From contig NZ_FOIN01000026.1 in the NCBI RefSeq assembly GCF_900102365.1, positions 1-34,813 on the forward strand: a DNA stretch of 34,813 nucleotides, written 5' to 3'. The notes under the pieces were generated by a model. It made no database searches, was not told the DNA's origin, and was given only the letters and a program-made list of their open reading frames with translations. Positions 7,959 to 18,208 of the stretch are shown one piece after another; the stretch's first letter is position 1, and each line of letters starts with the position of its first letter. A program made the translations under genes and the position numbers. This DNA is from Thomasclavelia cocleata. Lineage in GTDB: Bacteria; Bacillota_I; Bacilli_A; Erysipelotrichales; Coprobacillaceae.

Positions 7959-8759
7959 TCATATATTAATTGCTGGTTTACCACATTTTTTACAATAAAT
8001 ATAACCTGCAATTCCAACAACTACAAAAACAATCGAAATTAGTTGCGCTGTCCTTAACCCCATTATATATAAACTATCTGTTCTTAGACCTTCTATAAAA
8101 AATCTAAAAATTCCATACCAAATAAAATAACTAAAAAACTGTTCCCCCTGCTTAGTTTGAATCTTACGAATCACAAAATATATAATTAAAAAACCTGCTA
8201 TATTGGCTAATGACTCATATAAAAAAGTAGGATGATAGTACTGTCCATTTATGTACATACCTTTAATTATAAAATCTGGTAAATGTAATGACTGTAAAAA
8301 CTTTAAACCTACAGGCCCACCAAAAGCTTCTTGATTAAAAAAGTTTCCCCATCGACCTAATGCTTGAGCAACTAAAACACCAGGCATAATTGCATCTCCA
8401 GCAACCATAAAATCAATTTTATGTTTTCTAAAATACCACCAGCTAAATACTAATCCAGCAAATATTCCACCCTGAATTGCTAATCCGCCATGTCTAAACA
8501 TGATAATTTCTATTGGATTATTTGCGTATAGTTCATTCCACATAAAAATAACATACCAAATTCTAGCTCCAATTACGCCAGTGATCATTAATCCAAAGAA
8601 ATAATCAGATAAAACCTCTTTATCAAGGCCCATTCTTTTAAAATTATATTGCCCTATCTTATAAGCTATAACAGCTCCAATAATAATGCAGATTGCATAC
8701 CATGCAATAGTAAATGAACCAATTTGTATAAATGTCTTACTATCAGGAAAAAAAGTCAT
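7959..8759 (-). CDS. lgt: Prolipoprotein diacylglyceryl transferase
   Basis: Lgt transfers diacylglycerol from phosphatidylglycerol to the lipobox cysteine of prelipoproteins, the first step of lipoprotein maturation at the membrane. The 266-residue protein has about seven hydrophobic segments. It carries the Lgt signature GRWGNFFNQEAFGGP, with Arg136 and Asn139, the HGGLAIQGG motif with His90, and a late FEGLRTDSLY motif. Start ATG follows AAGGGG. It begins 3 bases after the hprK stop, and an hprK-lgt pair is common in Firmicutes. Client proteins in this window include the amidase at 18209-19024 and the DUF1307 lipoprotein at 33541-34023. Confidence 0.96.
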   Translation of the reverse strand: MTFFPDSKTFIQIGSFTIAWYAICIIIGAVIAYKIGQYNFKRMGLDKEVLSDYFFGLMITGVIGARIWYVIFMWNELYANNPIEIIMFRHGGLAIQGGIFAGLVFSWWYFRKHKIDFMVAGDAIMPGVLVAQALGRWGNFFNQEAFGGPVGLKFLQSLHLPDFIIKGMYINGQYYHPTFLYESLANIAGFLIIYFVIRKIQTKQGEQFFSYFIWYGIFRFFIEGLRTDSLYIMGLRTAQLISIVFVVVGIAGYIYCKKCGKPAINI

Positions 8760-8762
8760 ATT

Positions 8763-9698
8763 TTACCCCTTATTTTTATCAATATTTTTCAAAATACGAT
8801 CAACAAACTCTTTACTAGAATCAACACCATATTCTCGTAACCGCATATTCATAACTGCTGCCTCAATAATCACTGACATACTTCTTCCACTTGATACTGG
8901 CACAACAATCTTTGGAATCTTAACACCTAAAATTTCTTCTGTAGAGTCATTTTCCTCTACTCCAACTCGTGTATATTCACGTGAAGGTACCCAACGATCT
9001 AATTGAATTATTAAATCTACTTTATCTTTATCTAAAATTGAACTAATTCCAAACATTTTAGAAACATCAATTACTCCAATACCACGAATTTCTAATAAGT
9101 TAGTTAATACTTCTGGTGCTTTTCCAACAATACTTTGACCTAAATGATATAATTCTACAGCATCATCTGCAACAAGCAAATGTCCTCTTTTTACTAATTC
9201 TAGTGCTATTTCAGATTTTCCAATTCCACTATCACCTTTAATAATTACACCTTTTCCATAAATATTCAAAAATACTCCATGTATTAATGTCTCTGGAGCT
9301 AAAGCCTCATCAAGAATATTAGTTAATTCAATTGAAACTCTACCTGTTGCAGATTCAGTTACAAAAATTGGAAAATCTTTTTTTCTAGCTATCTCAATTA
9401 AAATAGCAGGACATTCATTTCCTTTAGCAATAATAATACATGGTACTTCATCATTAATTAAAAAAGGAAAAATTTCACGTTGTCTTTCTTCAGACATTTC
9501 ATTAATAAATGCTGATTCTTTATCACCAAAAATGATTATTCGACGAAAATCACTATGTTTAAAAAAACCTGCTAATTCAAATCCTGGTCGATTTATTTCA
9601 GCTACATAAATTGGCCTCTCTAAAGCTTTTTCATCACCAGTAACTTGAACATAATGCTCTTTATCTAATATTTCACCAATTGTTATTGATTTTGGCAT
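8763..9698 (-). CDS. hprK: HPr kinase/phosphorylase
   Basis: HprK phosphorylates Ser46 of HPr when glycolytic intermediates are high and removes the phosphate when they are low. HPr-Ser-P then activates CcpA. The 311-residue protein has an N-terminal domain (1-130) and a kinase core with His140, the P-loop GDSGIGKSE (155-163), Asp178-Asp179, the signature LEIRGIGVIDV (202-212) and the C-terminal VPVSSGRSMSVIIEAA block (267-282). All catalytic elements are intact. GGGAGG precedes the ATG. It lies 13 bases behind uvrA and 3 before lgt. Its presence fits the cre-like sites found at 21177, 29355 and 33450. Confidence 0.96.
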   Translation of the reverse strand: MPKSITIGEILDKEHYVQVTGDEKALERPIYVAEINRPGFELAGFFKHSDFRRIIIFGDKESAFINEMSEERQREIFPFLINDEVPCIIIAKGNECPAILIEIARKKDFPIFVTESATGRVSIELTNILDEALAPETLIHGVFLNIYGKGVIIKGDSGIGKSEIALELVKRGHLLVADDAVELYHLGQSIVGKAPEVLTNLLEIRGIGVIDVSKMFGISSILDKDKVDLIIQLDRWVPSREYTRVGVEENDSTEEILGVKIPKIVVPVSSGRSMSVIIEAAVMNMRLREYGVDSSKEFVDRILKNIDKNKG

Positions 9699-9711
9699 TA
9701 CTGCATCCTCC

Positions 9712-12534
9712 CTATAAGATCTTCTTTAAAAAACTTCCAGTATAACTTTCATTACATTTAGCAACTTTTTCTGGTGTTCCAGCAACAACTATTGTACCAC
9801 CACCATCGCCACCTTCAGGACCCAAATCAATTATATAATCTGCAACTTTAATAACATCTAAATTATGCTCAATAATAATGACAGAATCTCCTTGCTCAAC
9901 TATTCGTTGTAATACTTCAATCAATCTGGCAACATCATTACTATGTAACCCTGTTGTTGGTTCATCAAGAATATACACTGTTTTTCCAGTTGCCTTTTTC
10001 TGTAATTCACTAGCTAACTTAACACGCTGTGCTTCTCCTCCAGATAATGTAGTCGCACTTTGTCCTAGTTTGATATAACCTAATCCAACATCTTGTAAAG
10101 TCTGTAACTTTGTTTTTATTTTAGGAAGATTGCTAAAGAATTCAACTGCATCTTCAATTGTCATTTCTAAAACATCATAAATATTCTTATCCTTATATGT
10201 AACTTGTAAAGTTTCCTCATTATATCTTTTACCACCACATTGTTCACAAGGAACATAAACATCTGGTAAAAAATGCATTGAAATACGTTTTAACCCATCA
10301 CCTTGGCAAGCCTCACATCGTCCACCTTTAACATTAAAACTAAAACGTCCTTTATCATAACCACGCATTTTAGCTTCATTAGTTTGTGCAAACAAATCTC
10401 TAATATCATCAAATACTCCAGTATAAGTAACAGGATTAGAACGAGGAGTTCTTCCAATTGGATCTTGGCTAACCTCAATAACTTTATCAATATTCTCTAA
10501 ACCTAAAATCTCTTTATGCTTACCTGGTCTTTCTTTAGAATGATAAATTTTTGCCATCATAGCTTTACCCATGATTTCATTAACTAAAGTACTTTTACCA
10601 CTGCCAGATACACCAGTAACTACAGACATACATCCTAAAGGAAATTTTACATTAATATTTTTCAAGTTATTTTCCTTAGCACCTTTAATTTGAATAAAAT
10701 TTCCATTCCCTTTACGTCGCTTTTTAGGCACTTCAATCTTTAATCGCCCTGATAAATATTGCCCTGTCACAGATGACTTACATGCCATTACTTCTTCTGG
10801 AGTGCCAGCAACGATAACATTTCCACCATGAACTCCTGCACCAGGACCAATATCAACAATGAAATCACTAGCACGCATTGTATCTTCATCATGTTCTACA
10901 ACTAAAACACTATTACCTAAATTTCTAATATTTTGTAATGTAGCAATTAATTTATCATTATCACGTTGATGTAATCCAATTGATGGTTCATCTAAAACAT
11001 ATAGTACCCCTGTTAACCTTGAACCAATTTGTGTGGCTAAACGAATTCGCTGTGCTTCTCCACCTGAAAGACCACCAGCTTTTCTTGATAAAGTTAAATA
11101 TCCTAATCCTACATCATTTAAGAATCCTAATCGATCTTTTATTTCTTTTAAAACTAAATGTGCGATTTTTTCTTCATAATCATTTAATTTAAGTTCATCT
11201 ACAAATTGTAAAGCTTGTCTAATTGACATATCAGTAAATTCACTTATATTTAAGCCTCCAACTTTAACACTTAATACTTGATCATTTAATCTTTTTCCTT
11301 TACAAGTTGGACATGTATGTTCAGCCATAAATGAAGCATACCATTCTTTAGACCATGATGAAGTCGTTTCTTCAAACCTTCTTTGAATTAAAGACTTAAC
11401 CCCTTCAATTGGCTTAGTTGTTTTGGATATATTCCCACTACTAGAAACAATCTGATAAGATATTGGTTTATCAGAACCTTCTAAAATAACTTTCAATTCC
11501 TTTTTAGTAAAATCTTTTAATGGTTTATCTAAATCAATCTTATATGTTTTGCATAAGACTAAAAATCTTTGCCACTCGATTCGATCTGTACCAACAGATG
11601 TTTTAAAATATCTAATTCCACCTTGATTTATACTTAAATTCCAATCTGGAATCAATAAATCAGTATCAACTTCATTTTTTATTCCCAGCCCTCGACAATC
11701 TGGACAAGCACCAAGAGGATTATTAAATGAAAATAAGCGGGGTTCTAATTTTGGAACACTAAATCCACAAACAGGACAAGCTAAATGTTCTGAAAATAAT
11801 GCTTCACTACCATCACTTAAATTAGAAACAATGACTTCTCCACCTGTCAATTTCAATCCAACTTCTAATGAATCTATCAATCGACTGCGATAACCTTCTT
11901 TTTTTACTATTCTGTCAATTACTACATCAATATTATGTTTCTTATTCTTATCAAGCTCAATTCCTTCATCTAATAATTTAACTTCTCCATCAACTTGTAT
12001 TCTAATATAACCATCTTTTAATAAATCTTCAAATAAATCTTTAAAAGTCCCTTTTTGATTTTTTACTAAACGTGCTAACACTTGTAATTTACTACCATCA
12101 GGATATTTATCAATTGTATCTGCCATCTGTTTAATTGTTTGTGATTCTATTATCGTATTATGTTCTGGACAATAAGCTTTTCCAATTCTAGCATACAATA
12201 ACCTTAAATAATCGAATATTTCAGTAACAGTTCCTACTGTTGAACGTGGATTGTTTGATGTTGTTTTTTGATCAATTGCTATTGCTGGTGAAAGTCCTTC
12301 TATACTATCAACATCAGGCTTTTCCATATTTCCTAAAAACTGCCTTGCATATGCACTTAATGACTCTACATAACGTCGCTGTCCTTCTGCATAGATAGTA
12401 TCAAATGCTAAAGAAGTTTTTCCAGAACCTGATAACCCTGTTATAATTACAAGTTTATTTTTAGGTATCTCAAGATTAATATTTTTTAAATTATTTTCTC
12501 TAGCACCCTTAATGATTAATTTATCATTTTCCAT
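9712..12534 (-). CDS. uvrA: Excinuclease ABC subunit A
   Basis: UvrA is the damage-sensing ATPase of nucleotide excision repair and delivers UvrB to lesions. The 940-residue protein has two ABC ATPase units. The first has a Walker A GLSGSGKTS (33-41) and signature LSGGEAQRIRLA; the second has GVSGSGKST and LSGGEAQRVKLA. Zinc-binding cysteine pairs are visible (CPVCGF with CPDC, CPTC, and CEAC with CEQC). The length is normal. The ribosome binding site AGGTAGG lies inside the last codons of cca, only 3 bases separating the genes, so translation may be coupled. No LexA-type box is seen nearby. Confidence 0.97.
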   Translation of the reverse strand: MENDKLIIKGARENNLKNINLEIPKNKLVIITGLSGSGKTSLAFDTIYAEGQRRYVESLSAYARQFLGNMEKPDVDSIEGLSPAIAIDQKTTSNNPRSTVGTVTEIFDYLRLLYARIGKAYCPEHNTIIESQTIKQMADTIDKYPDGSKLQVLARLVKNQKGTFKDLFEDLLKDGYIRIQVDGEVKLLDEGIELDKNKKHNIDVVIDRIVKKEGYRSRLIDSLEVGLKLTGGEVIVSNLSDGSEALFSEHLACPVCGFSVPKLEPRLFSFNNPLGACPDCRGLGIKNEVDTDLLIPDWNLSINQGGIRYFKTSVGTDRIEWQRFLVLCKTYKIDLDKPLKDFTKKELKVILEGSDKPISYQIVSSSGNISKTTKPIEGVKSLIQRRFEETTSSWSKEWYASFMAEHTCPTCKGKRLNDQVLSVKVGGLNISEFTDMSIRQALQFVDELKLNDYEEKIAHLVLKEIKDRLGFLNDVGLGYLTLSRKAGGLSGGEAQRIRLATQIGSRLTGVLYVLDEPSIGLHQRDNDKLIATLQNIRNLGNSVLVVEHDEDTMRASDFIVDIGPGAGVHGGNVIVAGTPEEVMACKSSVTGQYLSGRLKIEVPKKRRKGNGNFIQIKGAKENNLKNINVKFPLGCMSVVTGVSGSGKSTLVNEIMGKAMMAKIYHSKERPGKHKEILGLENIDKVIEVSQDPIGRTPRSNPVTYTGVFDDIRDLFAQTNEAKMRGYDKGRFSFNVKGGRCEACQGDGLKRISMHFLPDVYVPCEQCGGKRYNEETLQVTYKDKNIYDVLEMTIEDAVEFFSNLPKIKTKLQTLQDVGLGYIKLGQSATTLSGGEAQRVKLASELQKKATGKTVYILDEPTTGLHSNDVARLIEVLQRIVEQGDSVIIIEHNLDVIKVADYIIDLGPEGGDGGGTIVVAGTPEKVAKCNESYTGSFLKKIL

Positions 12535-12537
12535 ATC

Positions 12538-13893
12538 TTACCTACCTTTTATCATCTTCAAAATTGATTCCTTATTATGACCTCTTAATTGTAGATCATA
12601 AGCCCAATCTAATAATTTTTGATATCTTGATGACTGCTCAATTCCTAATAATTTAAGATCATTACCATTAACTAATGGTAATTTAGCAACAGTTCCTAAT
12701 TGAGTCATCTTTTCTTTCATGACAAAATCAAAGTGATTTATATTTTCATGTTCATCTTTATATCTTCCTAGTTTATCACATTTTGTAATTAAAATTAAGT
12801 CCTCAATACTAACAATCCCGTCTATTCCCTTTAAAATTTTAAAATAACTATAATCTTTTGCTCCATTTCTAACCATATTCATCAAATGCATATGATATAG
12901 AATAATCGTTTTGATATACTTCTGTAGTTTTTTATCAGGAATTAAATTTTTTAATTCTTTATTAAAAATTTCTACCCCTGCTTCATTATGATTAGGTGCA
13001 TGACCTTCTTTTGTTGTTACTAAAGCTTTTCCAATATCATGTAATAATGCACCCCACATAAATCCTAATGGATTAGTTGTTTTTTGACTACATAAAGCAG
13101 CTAAATCAGTTACTAGTATAGTATGATTCCAAACATTTCCTTCAGGATGATAATCTAGTCTCTGCATAGTTTTTGATAACACATCCAAACATGGTAAAAT
13201 AGCTTTTACTTCCTTTAAAAAAGTTAATCCAACTGAAGGATGATTACTCAATAGTATCTTATTGTACTCATTAAATACTCGTTCATTACTTAAGTTATTT
13301 AATAATCCCTTACTAACCATTTCCTTACATATTTTTTTGGTTTTTGGTTCAATACAAAAATCAAGACGAGATGCAAACTGTGCTAACCTTAAAACCCTAA
13401 GAGGATCCTCTGGAAATATTTTTTCATTTACCATTCGTAAAGTTCGCTTGTTCAAATCTTCGATTCCATGAAAATAATCATGAATCTTATCTGTCTTAAT
13501 TTCATACATCAAAGCATTAATTGTTAAATCACGTCTTGATGCAGCAATCTTAAAATCAAGATCCTTATCAACCTTAATCTTAAAATCTTGATGATTTTTT
13601 CCAACTTTAATCTCAGTTCGGGGAAGTGCAAAATCATAATTTGGTAAATTATCCAGCTTTAAAATACCAAATGATTTACCTATACAAATTACGTGCCCAT
13701 ATTCACTTAGTATATTCTCTAACTGCTCAACCGTCAAACCATATACTTCTATATCGACATCATGATAATCCACATTACCATAAACTAACATATCACGAAC
13801 TATTCCACCAACAAGAAAAACTTTCCCTCCATTTTCATCAATATCCTTAAAAATATTTTTAACTAAAGAAGGAAACCTATAATTACTTTTCAC
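12538..13893 (-). CDS. cca: CCA tRNA nucleotidyltransferase with HD domain
   Basis: The enzyme adds or repairs the 3'-terminal CCA of tRNAs. The class II nucleotidyltransferase head has the GGIVRD motif (29-34) and the metal-binding pair Asp45 and Asp47 in [17 protein letters not shown] follows, then [14 protein letters not shown]. An HD-type motif ([13 protein letters not shown]) lies near residue 290, as in HD-containing members of the family. It starts with GTG at 13893, preceded by GGAG at 7-nt spacing, and overlaps the end of uvrB by 11 bases. It could in principle be a CC-adding, A-adding or poly(A) polymerase relative; sequence alone does not separate these. Its place between uvrB and uvrA is unusual. 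Confidence 0.88.
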   Translation of the reverse strand: MKSNYRFPSLVKNIFKDIDENGGKVFLVGGIVRDMLVYGNVDYHDVDIEVYGLTVEQLENILSEYGHVICIGKSFGILKLDNLPNYDFALPRTEIKVGKNHQDFKIKVDKDLDFKIAASRRDLTINALMYEIKTDKIHDYFHGIEDLNKRTLRMVNEKIFPEDPLRVLRLAQFASRLDFCIEPKTKKICKEMVSKGLLNNLSNERVFNEYNKILLSNHPSVGLTFLKEVKAILPCLDVLSKTMQRLDYHPEGNVWNHTILVTDLAALCSQKTTNPLGFMWGALLHDIGKALVTTKEGHAPNHNEAGVEIFNKELKNLIPDKKLQKYIKTIILYHMHLMNMVRNGAKDYSYFKILKGIDGIVSIEDLILITKCDKLGRYKDEHENINHFDFVMKEKMTQLGTVAKLPLVNGNDLKLLGIEQSSRYQKLLDWAYDLQLRGHNKESILKMIKGR

Positions 13894-15856
13894 CTTGAAG
13901 CTCCATAATTATATCTCTAAGTTCCATTGCTCTTTCAAAATCTAATATTTTAGCAGCATCTTTCATCTGTTTTTCCAGTTCATGAATCATTACCTGTTTA
14001 TCTTTCTTACTAGCCTTACGTCCTTTTTTAACTAAGCTGGCTGCATCATCAATAACTTCTTGACCTCTAATTGCATCACGAATTTCTTTATGAATGGTTG
14101 TTGGAATAATATTATGCTCTTTATTATAAGCATCTTGAATTTTACGACGACGCTTAGTTTCTTCAATTGCATACGCCATTGAATCAGTTACTTTATCACC
14201 ATACATAATAACTTCTCCATTACTATTACGAGCAGCTCTACCAATAGTTTGAATTAATGAATGGTTACTTCTTAAAAAACCTTCTTTATCAGCATCTAGA
14301 ATACAAACCAGACTTACTTCTGGTAAATCCAGTCCTTCTCTTAATAAGTTGATCCCTACTAATACATCATATTTACCCAAACGCAGATCCCTTAATATTT
14401 CTGTTCTTTCTAATGTTTTAGTATCGCTGTGTAAATATGCTACTTTAATTCCTAATTCTTTTAGATATGCACTTAAATCTTCAGCCATTCGTTTAGTTAA
14501 AGTAGTTATTAAAACTCTTTCATTACGATCCTGGCGAATCTTAATTTCACTAATAATATCATCTATTTGATCTTTAGTTGGACGAACTTCTATTTTAGGA
14601 TCAAGCAACCCTGTAGGTCGAATGATCTGTTGCACAACTTGATTATTTACATGTTCTAATTCATAATCTCCAGGAGTAGCTGAAACATATATTACTTGAT
14701 TAACTATTTTTTCAAATTCTTCAAATCTTAATGGTCGATTATCTAAGGCACTTGGTAATCTAAAACCATATTCAACAAGAGTTTCTTTACGTGAACGATC
14801 CCCATTATACATCCCTCTTACCTGAGGTAACATAACATGACTTTCATCTACAATCATTAAAAAATCTTTGGGAAAATAATCAATCAAAGTATATGGTCTT
14901 TGTCCTTCTTTGCGTCCATCAATATGGCGAGAATAGTTTTCTATTCCAGGACACATTCCAACTTCTTTTAACATTTCTACATCATGTCGAGTTCTTTGCT
15001 CTAAACGTTCATATTCTAATAATTTAGTCTCATCTTTAAATTCTTTTAGTCTTTCTTCCAACTCAGTTGTGATTGTATTACAAGCTTTCAATATCTGTTC
15101 TTTTTTAGTAACATAACCATAAGCTGGATAAATTGTATATGTATTATATGCTCCTAAAACATGTCCAGTTAATGGATCGACTTCTGTTATTCTTTCAACT
15201 GTATCACCAAATAATTCAATTCTAATTAACCAGCTTTCAGTGTGTCCAGGTACGATTTCAATTACATCACCCCGAACTCTAAAAGTTCCTTTTGTTTGTT
15301 CAATATCATTACGTTGATATTGGCGATCAACTAAATATGTAAGTAATTGCTTACGATCAATTTCCTGATCAACACGTAAGGCAAAAATCATCTCTTTATA
15401 TTGTTCAGGGTTACCAAGTCCATATATCGAGGCTACTGATGCTACAACAATTACATCTTCACGTTCAATTAAAGAATTCATTGCAGCACTTCTAAGCATT
15501 TCAATTTCATAATTTGTTTTAGCATTTTTATCTATATATAAATCTCGACCAGGAATATAAGCTTCTGGCTGATAAAAATCAAAGTTTGATATAAAATATT
15601 CAACCCTATTTTCAGGAAAAAATTCTTTTAACTCTGAATATAATTGTCCTGCTAAAGTCTTATTATGTGCTAGAACAAGCGTTGGTTTATTAACAGCAGC
15701 AATTACATTAGAAACAGTAAAAGTTTTTCCTGTTCCAGTTCCTCCTAATAAAACCTGCTCTTTCTTTCCTGCATTAATACCTTCTACCAATTGTTCAATT
15801 GCTTCTACCTGATCTCCCATTGGCTTGAAGGGAGAAACTAGTTTAAATTGATGCAT
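13883..15856 (-). CDS. uvrB: Excinuclease ABC subunit B
   Basis: UvrB is the damage-verifying helicase-like subunit that receives DNA from UvrA and recruits UvrC. The 657-residue protein has Walker A GGTGTGKT (38-45), the beta-hairpin region around [11 protein letters not shown], the DESH helicase motif, the [17 protein letters not shown] helicase block and a C-terminal UVR motif ([20 protein letters not shown]) that contacts UvrC. An in-frame GTG three codons upstream overlaps the AGGAGG site, so the ATG at 15856, 8 bases after AGGAGG, is the start. It is the first gene of a five-gene operon with its own promoter. Confidence 0.97.
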   Translation of the reverse strand: MHQFKLVSPFKPMGDQVEAIEQLVEGINAGKKEQVLLGGTGTGKTFTVSNVIAAVNKPTLVLAHNKTLAGQLYSELKEFFPENRVEYFISNFDFYQPEAYIPGRDLYIDKNAKTNYEIEMLRSAAMNSLIEREDVIVVASVASIYGLGNPEQYKEMIFALRVDQEIDRKQLLTYLVDRQYQRNDIEQTKGTFRVRGDVIEIVPGHTESWLIRIELFGDTVERITEVDPLTGHVLGAYNTYTIYPAYGYVTKKEQILKACNTITTELEERLKEFKDETKLLEYERLEQRTRHDVEMLKEVGMCPGIENYSRHIDGRKEGQRPYTLIDYFPKDFLMIVDESHVMLPQVRGMYNGDRSRKETLVEYGFRLPSALDNRPLRFEEFEKIVNQVIYVSATPGDYELEHVNNQVVQQIIRPTGLLDPKIEVRPTKDQIDDIISEIKIRQDRNERVLITTLTKRMAEDLSAYLKELGIKVAYLHSDTKTLERTEILRDLRLGKYDVLVGINLLREGLDLPEVSLVCILDADKEGFLRSNHSLIQTIGRAARNSNGEVIMYGDKVTDSMAYAIEETKRRRKIQDAYNKEHNIIPTTIHKEIRDAIRGQEVIDDAASLVKKGRKASKKDKQVMIHELEKQMKDAAKILDFERAMELRDIIMELQGEK

Positions 15857-15883
15857 TTTATCCACCTCCTATAAGTCTTTTTT

Positions 15884-15911
15884 ATTATATCAAGAAAATA
15901 GCCAAGTTAAA
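15884..15911 (-). promoter_or_regulatory. Promoter of the uvrB operon
   Basis: On the minus strand TATAAT (15889-15884) is preceded after 16 bp by TTTAAC (15911-15906), a modest -35 box. The start would lie about 20 bases before the uvrB ribosome binding site. I find no GAAC-N4-GTTC type LexA box here. Confidence 0.5.
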
Positions 15912-15931
15912 AGAATTATACCCATGACAAT

Positions 15932-15962
15932 AAAAAACATAACAGTTATTATCTGTCATGTT
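15932..15962 (-). terminator. Terminator of the ctp protease gene
   Basis: On the minus strand AACATGACAG pairs with CTGTTATGTT (one G-T pair) around a 7-nt loop and is followed by a T tract. It starts 2 bases after the stop codon of the protease. Confidence 0.82.
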
Positions 15963-15963
15963 C

Positions 15964-17406
15964 TTATTTCATTATTGCAATTAACTTCTTATACTGATAA
16001 TCATTGCTTAAATCATTAATATAAATAATCACTTTACTTATTAACATATTTTTATCATTATCATTATAAATACCATCTACATTTAAATTATTAGCACTTT
16101 CAAATTGTTTTAAGGCTTCTACAGTATCACTAGAAAAATATCCATCTTCCCTTTTACAATCATATCCTAAGATCTTTAATGATTTTTGCATTGCTAAAAC
16201 TCTTTCATCTACACAATCATATTTTAAATCTTTATCAACCGCTATTGTAGATATATCACTAACATCTATATTTTCAACCAAATAATCAGGTGTTAAACCC
16301 TTTCTATTAATCCATGTTCCACTTGGTAACATCCATCTAGCATAAGTATATTTCAAGACAGAACCATCACTCAACTGTTTTTGTGTTTGTGCAGTACCCT
16401 TTCCATATGTCTGTGAACCCACCAATTTGAAATTACATAACTCCTGTAAAGCTCCTGCTACAACTTCAGAGGCTGATGCTGTTTGCCCATCTACTAAAAT
16501 ATAGTTATTAGCAAAACTATATTTTTTACAATCACTTGCTTTGGTCTTTTGAACCGCACCACTTTTTTCTTTCATCTGATAAATAGTTTTACCTTCATCA
16601 ATAAAAAGATTTAATACATCATTAGCAGCCACCAAGTACCCACCACCATTACCACGTAAATCAATAACTAAATTACTTATCTGTTCATCCACAAAAGATT
16701 GTAAAAAATCTTCAACTTCTTCACCAGTAGTTGTACTAAAAGTACTAATTTCTATATATCCAAACTTCTTACCATTTTCTTCTCTTATTTCACCATTTAC
16801 AGCAGTCTCTACACTACCACGTTTTACATCAATATCAAAAGTTTCATCATTTCTTAAAATTCTAAGTTTAACACTAGTCCCAGCTTGCCCTCTTACAAGT
16901 TCTTTTACTTCATCTGAACTTTTACCTGCAATATTACTACCATCAACATTAGTAATAATATCGCCTACCTGAATACCGCTTTGAGTAGCTGGACTATTTT
17001 GATATACCTTTGTAATAATAATTCCATTATTTAAAGCAGTATAAGCAACACCAATTCCATCAAAATTCCCTTCAACACTTTGATTAAATGCTACTGACTG
17101 CTCAAAAGTAAAATATGATGAATGAATATCTCCTAATGAATTAACTAATGCAGCAATTGAATTACCTTCAATATCAACTTTATTATCATTTGGATTGTAC
17201 CAATATTCATTTAGAATTTCATATGCTTCATCTAATACAGATGTATTTGATTCTCTATTATTAGTATCTATATTTGTCTTTCTTATTATATATCCCGAAA
17301 TAAAACCAATCCCTAAACAGATTATCATTAAAACTATAAATACTGTCTCTTTGAAATGATTTTTTTTAACTATTTTTTTTTGTTTTGGTTGAATAAAGTC
17401 TTCCAT
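15964..17406 (-). CDS. S41 family carboxy-terminal processing protease with peptidoglycan-binding domain
   Basis: This protease is related to CtpA/CtpB, which cut extracytoplasmic proteins near their C-termini. A short cytoplasmic N-terminus is followed by one membrane anchor (about 21-41). A PDZ domain lies at about 110-195 and the S41 core at about 200-370. The likely catalytic pair is Ser311 in TASASE and Lys336 in TYGKGTAQ, spaced 25 residues apart as in CtpB. A C-terminal PG_binding_1-like domain (about 395-465, with LKILGYDCKREDGYFSSDTVEALKQF in two blocks) probably holds the enzyme at the wall. Length 480 fits clostridial and bacillar members. It has its own GAGGTG site and a terminator. 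Clients are unknown. Confidence 0.9.
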   Translation of the reverse strand: MEDFIQPKQKKIVKKNHFKETVFIVLMIICLGIGFISGYIIRKTNIDTNNRESNTSVLDEAYEILNEYWYNPNDNKVDIEGNSIAALVNSLGDIHSSYFTFEQSVAFNQSVEGNFDGIGVAYTALNNGIIITKVYQNSPATQSGIQVGDIITNVDGSNIAGKSSDEVKELVRGQAGTSVKLRILRNDETFDIDVKRGSVETAVNGEIREENGKKFGYIEISTFSTTTGEEVEDFLQSFVDEQISNLVIDLRGNGGGYLVAANDVLNLFIDEGKTIYQMKEKSGAVQKTKASDCKKYSFANNYILVDGQTASASEVVAGALQELCNFKLVGSQTYGKGTAQTQKQLSDGSVLKYTYARWMLPSGTWINRKGLTPDYLVENIDVSDISTIAVDKDLKYDCVDERVLAMQKSLKILGYDCKREDGYFSSDTVEALKQFESANNLNVDGIYNDNDKNMLISKVIIYINDLSNDYQYKKLIAIMK

Positions 17407-17653
17407 ATTTACACCTCACATTGTTATATTTTAACATATAATATAAATAATTATTAGTAAAAAATAAAAAAACTTTATTATTGATAAATTAAATATTACA
17501 TAAATAAAAAAATTTAAACATTTTACTCTAGCTTTCAGATAATATCTAAAATGATTACAAAATTACTATTGGCATCCAAATAAATAACTTCAAAAGTATG
17601 TGTCAAACTGTATTCTATATAGTCCTTTTTCAATTATTTGTACATAAATATAA

Positions 17654-18184
17654 AAACAGGTTTGCTGCAATTTCATTTTAAAAGTAATTAATTATCAAAA
17701 TAGCTTAGTTAAATTTAATAATGATCTTTTCTTTAAATATCTTCTTTCCAGAGATACTGCTGAATCTAGAATGTTAAGAAAGTACATCGTTAAACTCGTT
17801 ACCAATATCGACTGTAAAAAAATGATTGTTAAAAATCCTGAAATCAATCAAAATACTGTTCTCGCTAAAAATATTATTTTAGATATTTGTGCTGTTGATG
17901 AAACTCGCAGAATTATTGACATAGAAATGCAGATGGCAGGCAGCGCTAACAGCGAATCAGCAGGATTTCAGTTTTATGGAGCCAGACTCTTGGTAGAACA
18001 GTTAGATGCTGGTGAAAAGTATAATATGTTAAGAACAGTATATCAAATCATCTTTATCAATGATGGTGACGATTGTTTGATTAGTGGGATTATAATTGTT
18101 TTATCTATATATTATATAACTAAAATTATTTGTTATATCATTATCACTTTAAAACAACATAAATTAAAACAGAGATTTTATTAA
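17654..18184 (+). pseudogene. Decayed Rpn/PD-(D/E)XK family transposase
   Basis: The reading frame opens after a stop at 17651 and has no ATG, GTG or TTG start before the ATG at 17771, although family-like sequence already begins near 17690 (FNNDLFFKYLLSRDTAESR). The core region KNPEINQNTVLAKNIILD followed by DIEMQ fits the nuclease motif of Rpn/PDDEXK transposases, with Asp in ILDICAVD and the E-x-Q pair in IEMQM. After QIIFINDG (near 18060) the sequence turns into an unrelated hydrophobic tail, so the C-terminal half is missing. It lies alone on the plus strand between minus-strand genes. I judge it a remnant. The fragment at 1-354 belongs to the same family's C-terminus. Confidence 0.75.
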
Positions 18185-18202
18185 AAATAATCTCTGTTTT
18201 AA
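18164..18202 (-). terminator. Hairpin terminator, possibly bidirectional, behind the amidase gene
   Basis: TTAAAACAGAGATT and its perfect 14-base complement are separated by 11 nt. On the minus strand the 3' arm ends in TTTTAATTT, a usable though interrupted T tract. The hairpin starts 7 bases after the amidase stop codon and overlaps the end of the decayed transposase frame. Confidence 0.7.
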
Positions 18203-18208
18203 TATTCT

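Noticed and set aside
7787-7960. A RAT element before the EIICBA gene, as in GlcT-ptsG systems
   Set aside because: The leader after the TTGACA promoter is only about 45 nt and has no TTACTG/CAGGCA pair or terminator.
9878-11192. Short frames on both strands within uvrA
   Set aside because: They are shadows of a highly conserved uvrA coding sequence.
15857-15935. LexA box controlling the uvrB operon
   Set aside because: No GAAC-N4-GTTC like sequence occurs in the promoter region.
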